The notes under the pieces were generated by a model. That model was not told the origin of the DNA. It ran no database searches and saw nothing but the letters and a program-made list of their open reading frames with translations. Made by a program: the position numbers and the translations under genes. A stretch of 64,000 nucleotides of DNA from Fibrobacter sp. UWB10 (GTDB taxonomy: Bacteria > Fibrobacterota > Fibrobacteria > Fibrobacterales > Fibrobacteraceae): assembly GCF_900182935.1 (NCBI RefSeq), contig NZ_FXUE01000001.1, positions 930,001 to 994,000 on the forward strand, written 5' to 3'. Every line of letters begins with the position of its first letter. Position 1 is the first letter of the stretch. This document shows, one piece after another, positions 46,262 through 55,349 of this stretch.

Positions 46262-47959
46262 TTAGAACAAGGCGCCGTACAGCGTCACGTCATCGATATA
46301 GAATTCGGTGCCGTCCTGCGGGAAAATATGGAGCTGCTTGACCAAGTACTTCACCCCACTCCAAGAGGTAAAGCAGGTTTCCGTCTTTGCATTTCCGACG
46401 CAGAGTTCTGCCGGATTCACGCTAATACGTTGCCAATCCTCGGACAGCGGCAACCATTCGGTAGCAGCCTTCAAGCTCTTGTTATCGTTGATGTAGTTTT
46501 CAAGCGAAAGACGAATGTTTCCATCGCCCTTGGCGTAGAACACCACAGAATCGATAGCAGAGAAATTCATCTCGTGTTCAAAAGTCGTACCGACAAGCAC
46601 CCAGGCGTAATCGTCATCGGCAAGCTTGTATTCGCCATGGAACACCTTGGACTTACGAGTCGAATCGTACACAATGCCGTCAGCCACATTCTTTGCCGAA
46701 GGCGTGAGCGTCGTGCCCTTATATAGCGGGTCCGTATTCACATACCAGCTCTTGATTCCATCTTCGAAATCCTGAAGCACCATGACCGGGTTCGAGAACT
46801 TAGTGCTATACGGGTCGGCAATAGTTTTCCACTCTGCATAAAGGGTGTTGGCACTATCCGGCATCACAAAGTAGATGTCGAGCGAATCCTTCGCCGGTAC
46901 GCTGGGCAACACGTAGGAACCAGCATTATTTGTCTTGACCAACAAATCGAGGCCATAAACGCCAACCCACAGGAATTCTTCGCCAGTACGGAGCGTTACT
47001 TTGCTCGAAATAGAGGCGGTAGCTTCCAAGCGGAGCGTGTCAAGCTTAGCAAGATCCTTGGCATTATAAACCTTGGAATAAGCAAAGCCATCCTTGGTAA
47101 TCGTCAAGCGATATTCACCCTTTTCAGGCCATTCCATTTCGAATCGGCCGTTCTTGTCGGTACGCAAGTCAGATTCCACCATCGTGTTCTGCACGGCGTA
47201 TTCATCGACCTTGGCATCGGCAGCACGCAGGGCAACCGTTGCATACGTTGCCGGAGTGCCGTCCTTAAGCAGAGCCAAGACTTGCAACAACTTTTCGGGT
47301 TCAACCGTATCTTCTGGAAGAGAATCTTCAGGAACCGAGGTGCGGTAATCCAGCATAACCGATTCCATCGGAGTAACAAAGATGTTCTTTTCGCCCAGAC
47401 TCTTGTTGTATTTTTCGTTTTTGAAGTACAGCTGCAGGGTATCGTTTGCCGGGATAGACGACAGAGCAAACCAACCGGTTTCATCGGTCTTCACCAGGAC
47501 ATCGGTACCCACAATACCTACCCACACCGCAGACGAACCTTCCGGAATATCTACGACACCGGCAAGAACTGCCGTCGGTTCAAGGCGCACTGTATCGGGC
47601 TTTTCCGAAACGCCAACTTCAGCAAATTCGCTACGGGTCACCACCTTGGAATAAGCCACACCATCGTGAGCCACCGTCAAGCGGTACTTACCGTCGGCAG
47701 GAATATCTACCTTGAAGTTACCCTTTTCGTCGGCATAGGCATCAGCAACGACAAGTGCATTCACTTCGATTGCAGCAGATTCCTGATAGTCAACCTTACG
47801 GAGAGCCACTGTAGCATAAGATGCCGGCTTACCATCAACAAGAGCAAGGCCGTTGGTAGTAATGCTACCCGGACCGCCAGCGACTTCTTCATTGGAACAA
47901 GCCACAAGGCCCGCTACAGTAAGCGAGAGCAAAGGCAAAAGAAAGAGCGATTTTCTCAT
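46262..47959 (-). CDS. lipoprotein with two carboxypeptidase-regulatory-like repeats and a C-terminal sugar-binding-like domain
   Basis: 565 residues. Lipobox GLVAC (Cys about 21). Two tandem copies of a region of about 200 residues: GLALVDGKPASYATVALRK and VLALLKDGTPATYATVALRA open each, with YRLTVAHDGVAYSKVV / YRLTITKDGFAYSKVY and WVGIVGTDVLVKTDETG / WVGVYGLDLLVKTNNAG as matched later segments. The C-terminal 170 residues (LQDFEDGIKSWYVNTD, SVVFYAKGDGNIRLSLENY, FYIDDVTLYG) look like a CBM11/CIA30-type beta-sandwich. The gene overlaps its TIGR02147 partner by 4 bases (ATGA). Surface glycan binding is inferred. Confidence 0.8.
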   Translation of the reverse strand: MRKSLFLLPLLSLTVAGLVACSNEEVAGGPGSITTNGLALVDGKPASYATVALRKVDYQESAAIEVNALVVADAYADEKGNFKVDIPADGKYRLTVAHDGVAYSKVVTRSEFAEVGVSEKPDTVRLEPTAVLAGVVDIPEGSSAVWVGIVGTDVLVKTDETGWFALSSIPANDTLQLYFKNEKYNKSLGEKNIFVTPMESVMLDYRTSVPEDSLPEDTVEPEKLLQVLALLKDGTPATYATVALRAADAKVDEYAVQNTMVESDLRTDKNGRFEMEWPEKGEYRLTITKDGFAYSKVYNAKDLAKLDTLRLEATASISSKVTLRTGEEFLWVGVYGLDLLVKTNNAGSYVLPSVPAKDSLDIYFVMPDSANTLYAEWKTIADPYSTKFSNPVMVLQDFEDGIKSWYVNTDPLYKGTTLTPSAKNVADGIVYDSTRKSKVFHGEYKLADDDYAWVLVGTTFEHEMNFSAIDSVVFYAKGDGNIRLSLENYINDNKSLKAATEWLPLSEDWQRISVNPAELCVGNAKTETCFTSWSGVKYLVKQLHIFPQDGTEFYIDDVTLYGALF

Positions 47960-48798
47960 TTTTCTTTCTCCTTTTCCTTTAGAGGCTTGGTAAACGCTAA
48001 CGGGAACATCTGGATGTTCAACTGGAATACAGTATCGTCATCCGTCCCTTCTTGAGATAAACGTAGTAAATCTTCACGGAAAGCGTTAATCTTTTCGCGC
48101 AAGAGTTGGATATCGTCCATGCAAAAAGTCATGGTAACCGTGCTGATATCCCTCAAAAACGGCTGATGTCTGTCCAGGGATTCGTCGGCGAGGCGGATTG
48201 TTTCGTGCTGGAAAGCACGTACAGCCTGAGAACGCCAGTTTCCCCCCGTCGAGACAAAGGTGTCGTTCACCTTCCAGTATCCGTCACGGTCGGTTGAAAT
48301 CATATTGAGGTCCGCAAGCAGCTTCACGGCATCGCGGGCTTCTTTTTCGGTGATATTCGGGGTGCAGCTTTCAGCCAAGCCCTGGTAGTCATCCTTGAAC
48401 TTGCAAATACCAATCACCGAACGTATTGCATTGTAATACCAATGGCGGTAGAACTCCAGTTCCTTCTTTTGCAACAACTTAAGAGAAACACCTTTCAAGG
48501 CCTGCATACGTTCATAGTGTTGCAGAGCATCAGCGTCAGTTTTGGCGCGGCCGAAATACACCATTTCGGCCCAGTAATCGGCTTCTTTACCTTCAAGTTC
48601 AAAGAATTCTGCTGCGGGCTGTATCAGACTAAGAGGCAAGTGAATCTTGCCCTGCGATACGCGAAGAAGGTTACCCGGATCGGCCCCCATTTTCATGGCC
48701 ATGTAACGCCAAGAAATGACAGTCTTCCGCTGCTTAAAATCTTCAAAAGCATCCCTTAACCACTCGCGATAGTCCGTATATTCAAAAATCTTCTTCAT
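47956..48798 (-). CDS. TIGR02147/DUF4423-family regulator-like protein
   Basis: 280 residues of the TIGR02147 family (DUF4423), a paralogous family characteristic of Fibrobacter. The opening FEYTDYREWLRDAFEDFK and the helix-turn-helix-like ISWRYMAMKMGADPGNLLR are typical, as are NITEKEARDAVKLLADLNMI and FRDISTVTM-like segments. No signal peptide; probably DNA-binding, but not shown. TATCTTT lies 6 bases before the ATG. It overlaps the following lipoprotein gene, so the two are probably one functional unit. Confidence 0.87.
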   Translation of the reverse strand: MKKIFEYTDYREWLRDAFEDFKQRKTVISWRYMAMKMGADPGNLLRVSQGKIHLPLSLIQPAAEFFELEGKEADYWAEMVYFGRAKTDADALQHYERMQALKGVSLKLLQKKELEFYRHWYYNAIRSVIGICKFKDDYQGLAESCTPNITEKEARDAVKLLADLNMISTDRDGYWKVNDTFVSTGGNWRSQAVRAFQHETIRLADESLDRHQPFLRDISTVTMTFCMDDIQLLREKINAFREDLLRLSQEGTDDDTVFQLNIQMFPLAFTKPLKEKEKEK

Positions 48799-48844
48799 AA
48801 CAATAAAGATAAATCATTGACTATCAAAAGCCTATGCTGTAAAA

Positions 48845-49225
48845 TCAATCTCCGTTGTGGAACTTTACAACGATTTTAAGGTCCTGGTCGCAGGTTGCAA
48901 CCCAGCTACATTCGGGGGTGTCAGCTATAGATAAATCCTTGCAAATCCCTTCAAATTTAAGGATTTCAGGGTTTTCGGGACTGCGACTGTAGGTGACCTT
49001 GTAGCTCAGTTCGCCGGCGGTAGAGGCCTGCACCGGTGGTTCGGCCATCAAACGCGCTGTGAGCAAAATCACACAGTCGTCTTTGCGGGGCATTTGAGAC
49101 TCGTCTTCACCCTGAGCCAAGACCCAATGCATCTGAAGAGGCCTGAAATCGGCTTCAAGCTCCTTCTTGACGCAGCTGGATAAAAGGAGAGCGATCGTGA
49201 TGAAAACAAAAGCGTGTTTTAGCAT
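48845..49225 (-). CDS. small lipoprotein, unknown function
   Basis: 126 residues with lipobox LLSSC (Cys about 18) followed by VKKELEAD. The mature part is short and beta-rich with four Cys (about DDCVI, GICKD, PECSW, ATCDQ) that could form two disulfides. No family recognised. Situated 41 bases after the diguanylate cyclase gene on the same strand. Confidence 0.65.
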   Translation of the reverse strand: MLKHAFVFITIALLLSSCVKKELEADFRPLQMHWVLAQGEDESQMPRKDDCVILLTARLMAEPPVQASTAGELSYKVTYSRSPENPEILKFEGICKDLSIADTPECSWVATCDQDLKIVVKFHNGD

Positions 49226-49266
49226 CCTTTCGTCTCTCGTCTGTAGGGCGTAGCCCGTTCTCTCGA

Positions 49267-50595
49267 CTACCTAGTATGGCGGAACGTCGCGCTCGTGACA
49301 CGGTTACGGCCGTTTTCCTTAGAGGCGTAAAGGGCCTTGTCAGCACGTTCGAACAGGCGCTTCGGGTCTTCGCCGGCAATCATTTCGGCAATACCGAAGG
49401 AGCAAGTAATCTTTTGTTGCTTAATGAGCTGCGTATTTTCGATTGCCATACGGAGCTTTTCAGCAAGGAACTGAGCATTCTGGATCGGCGTATCACCGCA
49501 GAGAATCACGAATTCTTCGCCACCCCAACGCACCAAGGCGTCGGTATTACGAATCTTGCTCTGGATAAGCTTCGCGAGGTTCACCAGGACTTCGTCACCC
49601 ACCATGTGGCCGTAAGTATCGTTCACATGCTTGAAGTGGTCAATATCCAGAATCACGAAGGACACCGGGCTATCGTTCTTGCTCAGGTTTTCTTGTTCGC
49701 GCATGAGCACGCTGCTAAAGCCAGCACGGTTGAGGCAACCCGTAAGCGGGTCTTCCTTGCTGGACTTTTCGTATTCGCTCTTCTCGATTTCGAGAGCGCG
49801 CAAGTTCTTTTCGAGTTCTTCACGCTTTTTCTTGCTGGCCGTACGTTCACGGCTGTAGTCAAAGAAGCGGATCATCAAAATCACGAAGAAGGTAATGAAC
49901 CAGAGGGCAACAAGTGCCGTCGAAAGTTCAGCCTTCGAAATCTTCTTGCCCTTGAAGCAAAGGCCCTTGATTTCAAGCGTTCCGTAACCAAGCGGAGCGT
50001 TCGTACCCGTCTGGATTTCAATCAGCGGCACGTTCGACAGGTCGACCCTCGCATTGTGGACGTTAATTTCGTTCTGGGCAACCCACCAACCGGCCACACG
50101 GAATTCCTGCGGCACAAACACAGCCGGGTAGGTTTCTTCAAGCGGGAAAAATTCAATTTCGTTGAACTTGAGCGACAGTTCGTCGTCGGGGCGCGAGAAA
50201 GTGCTATCGTAACCGCGCATGTAAAGACGTACAGTTCCTTCACCACGGGGCTTCACCCACACAAAGATACTGTCGAACTTGGACAGGTCCTTACCACGGG
50301 TCTTGCCGTCACCCAAGAAAATCTTGACGCCCACATACGGGTAGGCATAGCCTTCCTTGAGTTCGTAGTCCACAATAATGGAAGAATCGGTACGGGAAAG
50401 CTTAACTGCAGAAGCACCACCATCGGCAGAGTCCGTCTCGGCAATGAGGTACGGATAATCGTGCAGGTACAGGGGCTCAATGACGTCTAGACCATTCTGA
50501 TGCGCAAATAGTGCTATGACCGTAATAGCCAAAAGCACAAAAATCAGAATATTCATCCTGAACAGAACATATATCTTTTCAAGTATCCTAGACAT
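49267..50595 (-). CDS. membrane diguanylate cyclase with periplasmic carbohydrate-binding-like sensor
   Basis: 442 residues: TM1 (about 14-31), periplasmic domain (about 35-220), TM2 (about 226-246), short coiled coil, GGDEF domain (about 285-435). The active site is WGGEEFVIL, and RxxD is present as RNTD at the I-site position, so product inhibition is expected. The periplasmic part (FDSIFVWVKPRGEGTVRLYM, DLSNVPLIEIQTGTN, YGTLEIKGLCFKG) looks like a CIA30/CBM-type beta-sandwich, similar to the C-terminus of the lipoprotein at 46262. TATATTT lies upstream of the ATG. Confidence 0.88.
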   Translation of the reverse strand: MSRILEKIYVLFRMNILIFVLLAITVIALFAHQNGLDVIEPLYLHDYPYLIAETDSADGGASAVKLSRTDSSIIVDYELKEGYAYPYVGVKIFLGDGKTRGKDLSKFDSIFVWVKPRGEGTVRLYMRGYDSTFSRPDDELSLKFNEIEFFPLEETYPAVFVPQEFRVAGWWVAQNEINVHNARVDLSNVPLIEIQTGTNAPLGYGTLEIKGLCFKGKKISKAELSTALVALWFITFFVILMIRFFDYSRERTASKKKREELEKNLRALEIEKSEYEKSSKEDPLTGCLNRAGFSSVLMREQENLSKNDSPVSFVILDIDHFKHVNDTYGHMVGDEVLVNLAKLIQSKIRNTDALVRWGGEEFVILCGDTPIQNAQFLAEKLRMAIENTQLIKQQKITCSFGIAEMIAGEDPKRLFERADKALYASKENGRNRVTSATFRHTR

Positions 50596-50720
50596 GGGTT
50601 TACCCTATAGAAGACTAATTTTAAATATACAAAATTGACAAAAAACGCAATAATCACTTTTAAAAAGTGTGCGCTCCGTAACATAAAATTGTCCCAAAAT
50701 CCCCCCTTTTTACGAAAATT

Positions 50721-51821
50721 TTAGCGAGAAAGCCATCTTCCAAGGCGTCCAACCACGGATCGGATCGCCTTTGTCATATCTTCATGCGAATGTATGTCGG
50801 GGTGTCCCAAGAGTCCGACATTTGCCGTAGTCAGCGTCATAAACTCCAAATCGGACTTTCCAGCCGCCTTCTGGGCGTCATAAATCGCCTTTACAGTCGG
50901 GGTCAAGTCATCGTTGGGCCATACCTTGGTCGATAACAGCAAGAACCTGACACCCGGATGGGCCTTGCGGAGCTTATCGAGAAGCTCCGCATAAGCCTTT
51001 TTGAACGCATCATGCTTTGCGTACGGCGGATTTCCCTGGAAATCGTTGATTCCAATGAAAAGGACTATGACTTGCGGATGGAATGAATTAAAATCATAGC
51101 GCAGCGAAGATTCCGAAACGCCATTGGCGATATCACCCGGAGCTTCTCCCGGAACCGTAAATTCATACAAGCGAGGAATCGGCCATTCCGGTACGATATT
51201 GTCATAATTACGTACTAGACCGCGTCCACTAAAAGCATTCACCTGAAAATCAGCCTTGAAACCGTCGGCAATCAAGAACGCGTAGCTCTTAGAGGCATTC
51301 GTCTTTTCGAACACCAGAGATTCGTCCTGACCGTTTTGGCCTTCGTTTCCAAAGCCCACTGTAAACGAGTCTCCAATGAATTCGATACGTCGATTAGATG
51401 CTTTCGGAGGTTCTTCAAACTTGCCCGATTTGTCGGTTACCACTCTAAAAAGGTGTACGCCACCCGGGTTGCTTTCGCTAATCTTAATTAGGCGATAAAG
51501 GTGCGGACCTGCACTGCCGGTCGTTTTTACTTTATACACATTCCGTGCATTTGTCGTAAACACGGCAATCTCTTTTCCATCTTCGTCGACACGGAATCTG
51601 GCTTCGCCTTCCAGTTCAAATTCCAACGACTTGGCCGTCGCCTTGAACTGCACCATGGCGGCAGGCGCACTGGTACGGCTATAGTCCTTGCCATGTTCCC
51701 AACGACCGCTGAACAACAGATTTTTAGAGAACTGATCCACGGAGACCTCCGCTCCAAAAGAAATTGTAGACATTAGGGCACAACCCACTAAAGTCGAGTA
51801 AATCCAATTCAAACAACGCAT
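50721..51821 (-). CDS. CE2-type carbohydrate esterase (SGNH fold)
   Basis: 366 residues. Signal peptide to about residue 23, an N-terminal jelly-roll (about 30-135), then an SGNH hydrolase domain: IEFIGDSFTVGFG (Ser152), LFIGINDF (GxND block) and GHPDIHSH near the C-terminus carrying the catalytic His. This two-domain order is that of family CE2 acetyl(xylan) esterases, which deacetylate hemicellulose. Secreted or periplasmic. The start has no Shine-Dalgarno sequence; AT-rich bases precede it. Confidence 0.85.
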   Translation of the reverse strand: MRCLNWIYSTLVGCALMSTISFGAEVSVDQFSKNLLFSGRWEHGKDYSRTSAPAAMVQFKATAKSLEFELEGEARFRVDEDGKEIAVFTTNARNVYKVKTTGSAGPHLYRLIKISESNPGGVHLFRVVTDKSGKFEEPPKASNRRIEFIGDSFTVGFGNEGQNGQDESLVFEKTNASKSYAFLIADGFKADFQVNAFSGRGLVRNYDNIVPEWPIPRLYEFTVPGEAPGDIANGVSESSLRYDFNSFHPQVIVLFIGINDFQGNPPYAKHDAFKKAYAELLDKLRKAHPGVRFLLLSTKVWPNDDLTPTVKAIYDAQKAAGKSDLEFMTLTTANVGLLGHPDIHSHEDMTKAIRSVVGRLGRWLSR

Positions 51822-51860
51822 AAAGGAATAGTAGTAAAAAGTTGGCAGAGCTTAGTTAGT

Positions 51861-51901
51861 AGAACTTAGAAGAGTTATCTATGTTCTATAATCTAAGTTC
51901 T
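51861..51901. promoter_or_regulatory. inverted repeat upstream of the cytochrome gene
   Basis: AGAACTTAG (51861-51869) and CTAAGTTCT (51893-51901) are perfect 9-bp arms in the 106-base gap between the divergent CE2 and cytochrome genes. Further TTCTA/TAGAA fragments recur nearby. Possible operator or cruciform. Confidence 0.4.
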
Positions 51902-51927
51902 AAGATCTATTTTCTACATTGATTTAC

Positions 51928-52404
51928 ATGAAACTTGCTCGGTTGGCATCTGCGGGAATTTTGGCTCTAGCTGCATACGGAATGCTGCTGGGAGTTTCGG
52001 CATTTGCCGAGGGCGACAAGCCGACCGAAAAGACACCCGCAGTGCAAAAGCCCGAACCAGGTTCCCCTGGCGACACGCTCACGCGTGAAGATGCCCGCAT
52101 GGCACTCCTCGTGTACAAGTTGCTCGACAAAGACGGCAAAATCAAGGGCGCCAACATTGAACGCGGCAAAAAGCTATTCATGCAAAACTGCAGACCCTGC
52201 CACGGCGACGACGGCAGGCGTTTCAACTTTTCGCTCTATTACGAAAAGCCCGCTTTTATTGGCGACCGCGCACGCGAAGAAATGCCCACCTTCTGGCACC
52301 AAATAAACTTTGGCGACAAGGAACGCGGCATGGAAGCCTACATCGATGAATTCACGTTGCAGGAACTCATCGACATTGCAGGCTTCGCCCAAACGTTGCC
52401 GTAA
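51928..52404 (+). CDS. small c-type cytochrome
   Basis: 158 residues. Signal peptide (cleaved near SAFA), Pro/Lys-rich linker, then a single haem-binding CxxCH as CRPCH (88-92) in MQNCRPCHGDDG, and a likely distal Met ligand in REEMPTFW (Met119). The HGDDG and MP spacing is typical of class I monohaem cytochromes. Haem attachment needs a Ccm/Ccs system, not in this window. ATG 51928 is preferred over the in-frame TTG at 51919. Electron partner unknown; converges on the next gene with 0 bases to spare. Confidence 0.85.
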   Translation: MKLARLASAGILALAAYGMLLGVSAFAEGDKPTEKTPAVQKPEPGSPGDTLTREDARMALLVYKLLDKDGKIKGANIERGKKLFMQNCRPCHGDDGRRFNFSLYYEKPAFIGDRAREEMPTFWHQINFGDKERGMEAYIDEFTLQELIDIAGFAQTLP

Positions 52405-54288
52405 TTACGGCTGGTGGCCGTTGTAGACTTTGACTTCTTGAATAAACGAAAGTTCCAAGAGTTCCGGAACTTCGCTTCCGTAAGGCTGAATCTCGATGGT
52501 CTGCGGAGACTTGGCAAGCTTAAGCGCATGCACAAAGAAGTTTCTTTCTACTTCGCTTTCGCCGCGCTTGGTCGGATTCTTGACCTTTGCCCCAATGAGT
52601 GCGCCCACGGTTTTTGCGTAACGCAACACTTTCACCAAGTCAAACGTGCTCAGCTTCTGGTAGTTGTTGCCGTACTTCGTTGAATTGAGCGCCGTCTGCA
52701 AGGTTTCCGAGTTGGCGGTATCCTTGAGTTCGTAGTCCGGAGCCTTCGCTTCAGGCCACACGACTGCAAAGTCCTTGCGCCATTCTTCGGTCGGAGCGTT
52801 TGAACGATTCACGTTCTTGCGTTCCACAAACGGGCAATAACCGTAGTTTGTCAAAATATCGAAGGCGCGAGACTCCATATCCGGCTTGAGCACGAATCCG
52901 TAGCCCGGAATATATTCGTTGGCGCATTCCATGAACTGCGGGAAACGGGAAAGTTCGCCGAGCACATCCAGGTTTTCAATCTTAAGCAGGCGGACCGTTT
53001 GCACGCGGGCGCCATAATAAGAAGAATTCCATTCGGCAATGGTCGATTCCACGTTGACCGGCGGCTTGATCCAACCCTTGAAGTTTTCGATTTCAGATTC
53101 GGCTATACCGCACTTGAGGCCTTTGAGATAGCTATCGCGATTCAGCGAAAAGCGAAGGTACACTTCGTCGTTTTCAACCTTGGTAAGGCAAGCAAGCATC
53201 AACAACACGCGCGGCGACGTTCCGGTAGATGCAATCAGTTCGAAGTTCGGTAAGCAAGAAATATTCTGCTCCGGAATCGAAGCAATCGAAGATTCAATCC
53301 AGTCGCGGCCAGCCTGTTCCAAGGATACCGCAGCAACCTTACCGCCCACCATGGTAAAGCGGACAAGGCCCAAGAGCCAAAGTTCACGAAGCGGACGAGG
53401 CAAGTATTCCCAAGCGATAAGCCCGTCTTTTTCTTGCAGACGGAACGTCGGATCCATCACCCAGAAAATGGTCGATGCAAACAAGGCCGTACGCGGCTTG
53501 TCAAGCATTCTCAAAAGACGAACGCAATGGCTACGGTCACCGCGGAAGCGTTCCTTGAGCCACCAGGACACCAGGTCCTGGTGCAGGCGGAAACCATTCT
53601 TACGAATGAATTCGAGAGCCTTTTCAGTCGGGACAAGGCATGCATCTTCTTGTTCCAGCCAACCATTGCCGGTAAGGAAGTTGAAAATCAGCGAGACTTC
53701 GTTTTCGGCAGTCTTTTCGGAAATGCGTCTTGCAGAAGTAAACGCTTCGGAACAAATCTGGTAGCTGCGACGATGCAGCAGGTTGCTATTGTTGACCTTG
53801 AGTTCGCCCGCCATGGCAAGAGCCAAGACTTCACAAATGTGCCAGTCAATCAAGTTCTGATAAAAAAGATCAGCACCCTTTACGGCCGGAGCGTCTACAA
53901 GCGGTTCATCAAAAATGCCAAGGAAGTTTGCAAAGCCATAATAAACCGACGTGTTGGTAGACGGACTACGCCAGAGCACGTATTCGCGGCACATTTCAAG
54001 CAAGAAATTCTGCAAATCACGACACTTGCTTACAGGAACCGTCAGTCGAAGTTCATTGAATGTAAGGCCCCTAGATGCACTATTGTAAATCAACGTCATA
54101 CAATGGCGCTGCCAAGGCTCCATCTTTTGGAATAGGCCAACAACACGATCTTTGTCGTTATAAAAACCGAGAGTTTCATCTTGGATGAGGGCGTTATTCA
54201 ACAAACCCTTGTGACCAAATGCCTTCGCATGCGCATTGCGAAGCAACGGCTTGGACATCCCTTCAAAAAAAGCATTCAAATCAAACAT
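52405..54288 (-). CDS. XPB/Ssl2 N-terminal-like (helicase-associated) protein without helicase motor
   Basis: 627 residues. Residues about 350-480 resemble the XPB/Ssl2 N-terminal / Helicase_C_3 domain: LPNFELIASTGTSPRVLLML, VYLRFSLNRDSYLKGLKCGI, then KGWIKPPVNVESTIAEWN. Upstream are winged-helix-like segments (GLTFNELRLTVPVSKCRDL, FNFLTGNGWLEQEDACLVPT). No Walker motifs, so it is not a helicase itself; relatives often neighbour an XPB-type helicase, which is not seen here. ATG 54288 follows an in-frame TTG at 54291. TATATTT lies about 36 bases upstream. Confidence 0.7.
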   Translation of the reverse strand: MFDLNAFFEGMSKPLLRNAHAKAFGHKGLLNNALIQDETLGFYNDKDRVVGLFQKMEPWQRHCMTLIYNSASRGLTFNELRLTVPVSKCRDLQNFLLEMCREYVLWRSPSTNTSVYYGFANFLGIFDEPLVDAPAVKGADLFYQNLIDWHICEVLALAMAGELKVNNSNLLHRRSYQICSEAFTSARRISEKTAENEVSLIFNFLTGNGWLEQEDACLVPTEKALEFIRKNGFRLHQDLVSWWLKERFRGDRSHCVRLLRMLDKPRTALFASTIFWVMDPTFRLQEKDGLIAWEYLPRPLRELWLLGLVRFTMVGGKVAAVSLEQAGRDWIESSIASIPEQNISCLPNFELIASTGTSPRVLLMLACLTKVENDEVYLRFSLNRDSYLKGLKCGIAESEIENFKGWIKPPVNVESTIAEWNSSYYGARVQTVRLLKIENLDVLGELSRFPQFMECANEYIPGYGFVLKPDMESRAFDILTNYGYCPFVERKNVNRSNAPTEEWRKDFAVVWPEAKAPDYELKDTANSETLQTALNSTKYGNNYQKLSTFDLVKVLRYAKTVGALIGAKVKNPTKRGESEVERNFFVHALKLAKSPQTIEIQPYGSEVPELLELSFIQEVKVYNGHQP

Positions 54289-54327
54289 CAAATCAACCTT
54301 TATTGGGGAGCCAAATATAGTAAAAAA

Positions 54328-55233
54328 TCACCTGTATGGCTTCTTACGTTTCTCGGTCCTTTTTAATAAGCCTGTCAAAAAACGGAAAAATCTTTCAGAT
54401 CGCGAATTATCCTGCTTATTTCGGCGCAGCGTAATCACAATATCACGTTTAAATTCGGCATCTGTAATTTTTAAAAGACGAATTCGACGGTTATTGATAC
54501 GCCCCCACGAAAACTCTGGCCAGAACCCTACACCGATTCCGCTAGCGATAGCATCTTTTACAGCAAGAGCGTTATCGCTTTCAAAAATGATATGCGTCTT
54601 GAACCCGACTCGTTCGCAATACTCGTTACAAATATTGCGCAACTGCTTGGAACCGTAAAGTCCGATAAAGTTCGTCTCTTGCAATTCCTTGAGTGAAATG
54701 CTATCGCGCTTGCGGTACTGCGCCACATTGGGAACAGCTAGGTAAATATTTTCGGTGCAAACAAAATTTTCTTCGTCCGAGTTTTCGCTATAGCTTTTGG
54801 CAGGCGCCTTGTAGCTTGCATAAGTGCGAACACAAATGTCGTAAAGAGTCGTCTCTTCGTTCTGCACCAGATTGAATCGCAGGTCCGGATCGTTTTGCTT
54901 ATATAGAATAACTGCATTGGTCACAAACGTCGAAGCGGCAAGAACGTTCAGGTTTAAGGTCGCCGATTGTTCATTTTCCATAGCGCGGAGCTGTGCAGGA
55001 AGCGCTTCAATGTCTTCATAAAGTGGCTTCACTTTCTTATAAAAATATTCCCCAATTTCTGTCAATTTGATGTTTCTGCCCTGCGTCTTGAATAGTTTTA
55101 CGCCGAGTTCGTCTTCGAGTTTATGAAGAGCATGCGTGAGCGCAGGCTGTACAATACATAGGGTTTTCGCACTTTGGGTTACATGTTCCGTGCGTGCAAC
55201 TTCCAAGAAATATTTTAAATGCGTGAGTTCCAT
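54328..55233 (-). CDS. LysR-type transcriptional regulator
   Basis: 301 residues. N-terminal winged HTH (LKYFLEVARTEHVTQSAKTL, PALTHALHKLEDELGVKLF) and a C-terminal periplasmic-binding-like effector domain. It probably controls the divergent FISUMP lipoprotein and AspT-like transporter genes and itself. A 7-bp dyad with LysR-like spacing lies in the shared intergenic region (55257-55275). Effector unknown. Confidence 0.93.
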   Translation of the reverse strand: MELTHLKYFLEVARTEHVTQSAKTLCIVQPALTHALHKLEDELGVKLFKTQGRNIKLTEIGEYFYKKVKPLYEDIEALPAQLRAMENEQSATLNLNVLAASTFVTNAVILYKQNDPDLRFNLVQNEETTLYDICVRTYASYKAPAKSYSENSDEENFVCTENIYLAVPNVAQYRKRDSISLKELQETNFIGLYGSKQLRNICNEYCERVGFKTHIIFESDNALAVKDAIASGIGVGFWPEFSWGRINNRRIRLLKITDAEFKRDIVITLRRNKQDNSRSERFFRFLTGLLKRTEKRKKPYR

Positions 55234-55256
55234 ACAATTTTCTTATTTAAAATAAC

Positions 55257-55275
55257 TCATCAAAAATATTGATGA
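55257..55275. promoter_or_regulatory. probable LysR operator
   Basis: Perfect dyad TCATCAA-aaata-TTGATGA between the divergent LysR and FISUMP genes, 24 bases upstream of the LysR start. It also fits the T-N11-A rule for LysR boxes. Confidence 0.6.
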
Positions 55276-55349
55276 ATTAAATATAAATAATCTATTAGAC
55301 AATATGAATAGGCAGTTCTAAATTTGCAGTCGAAATTCAAGGAGTACCT

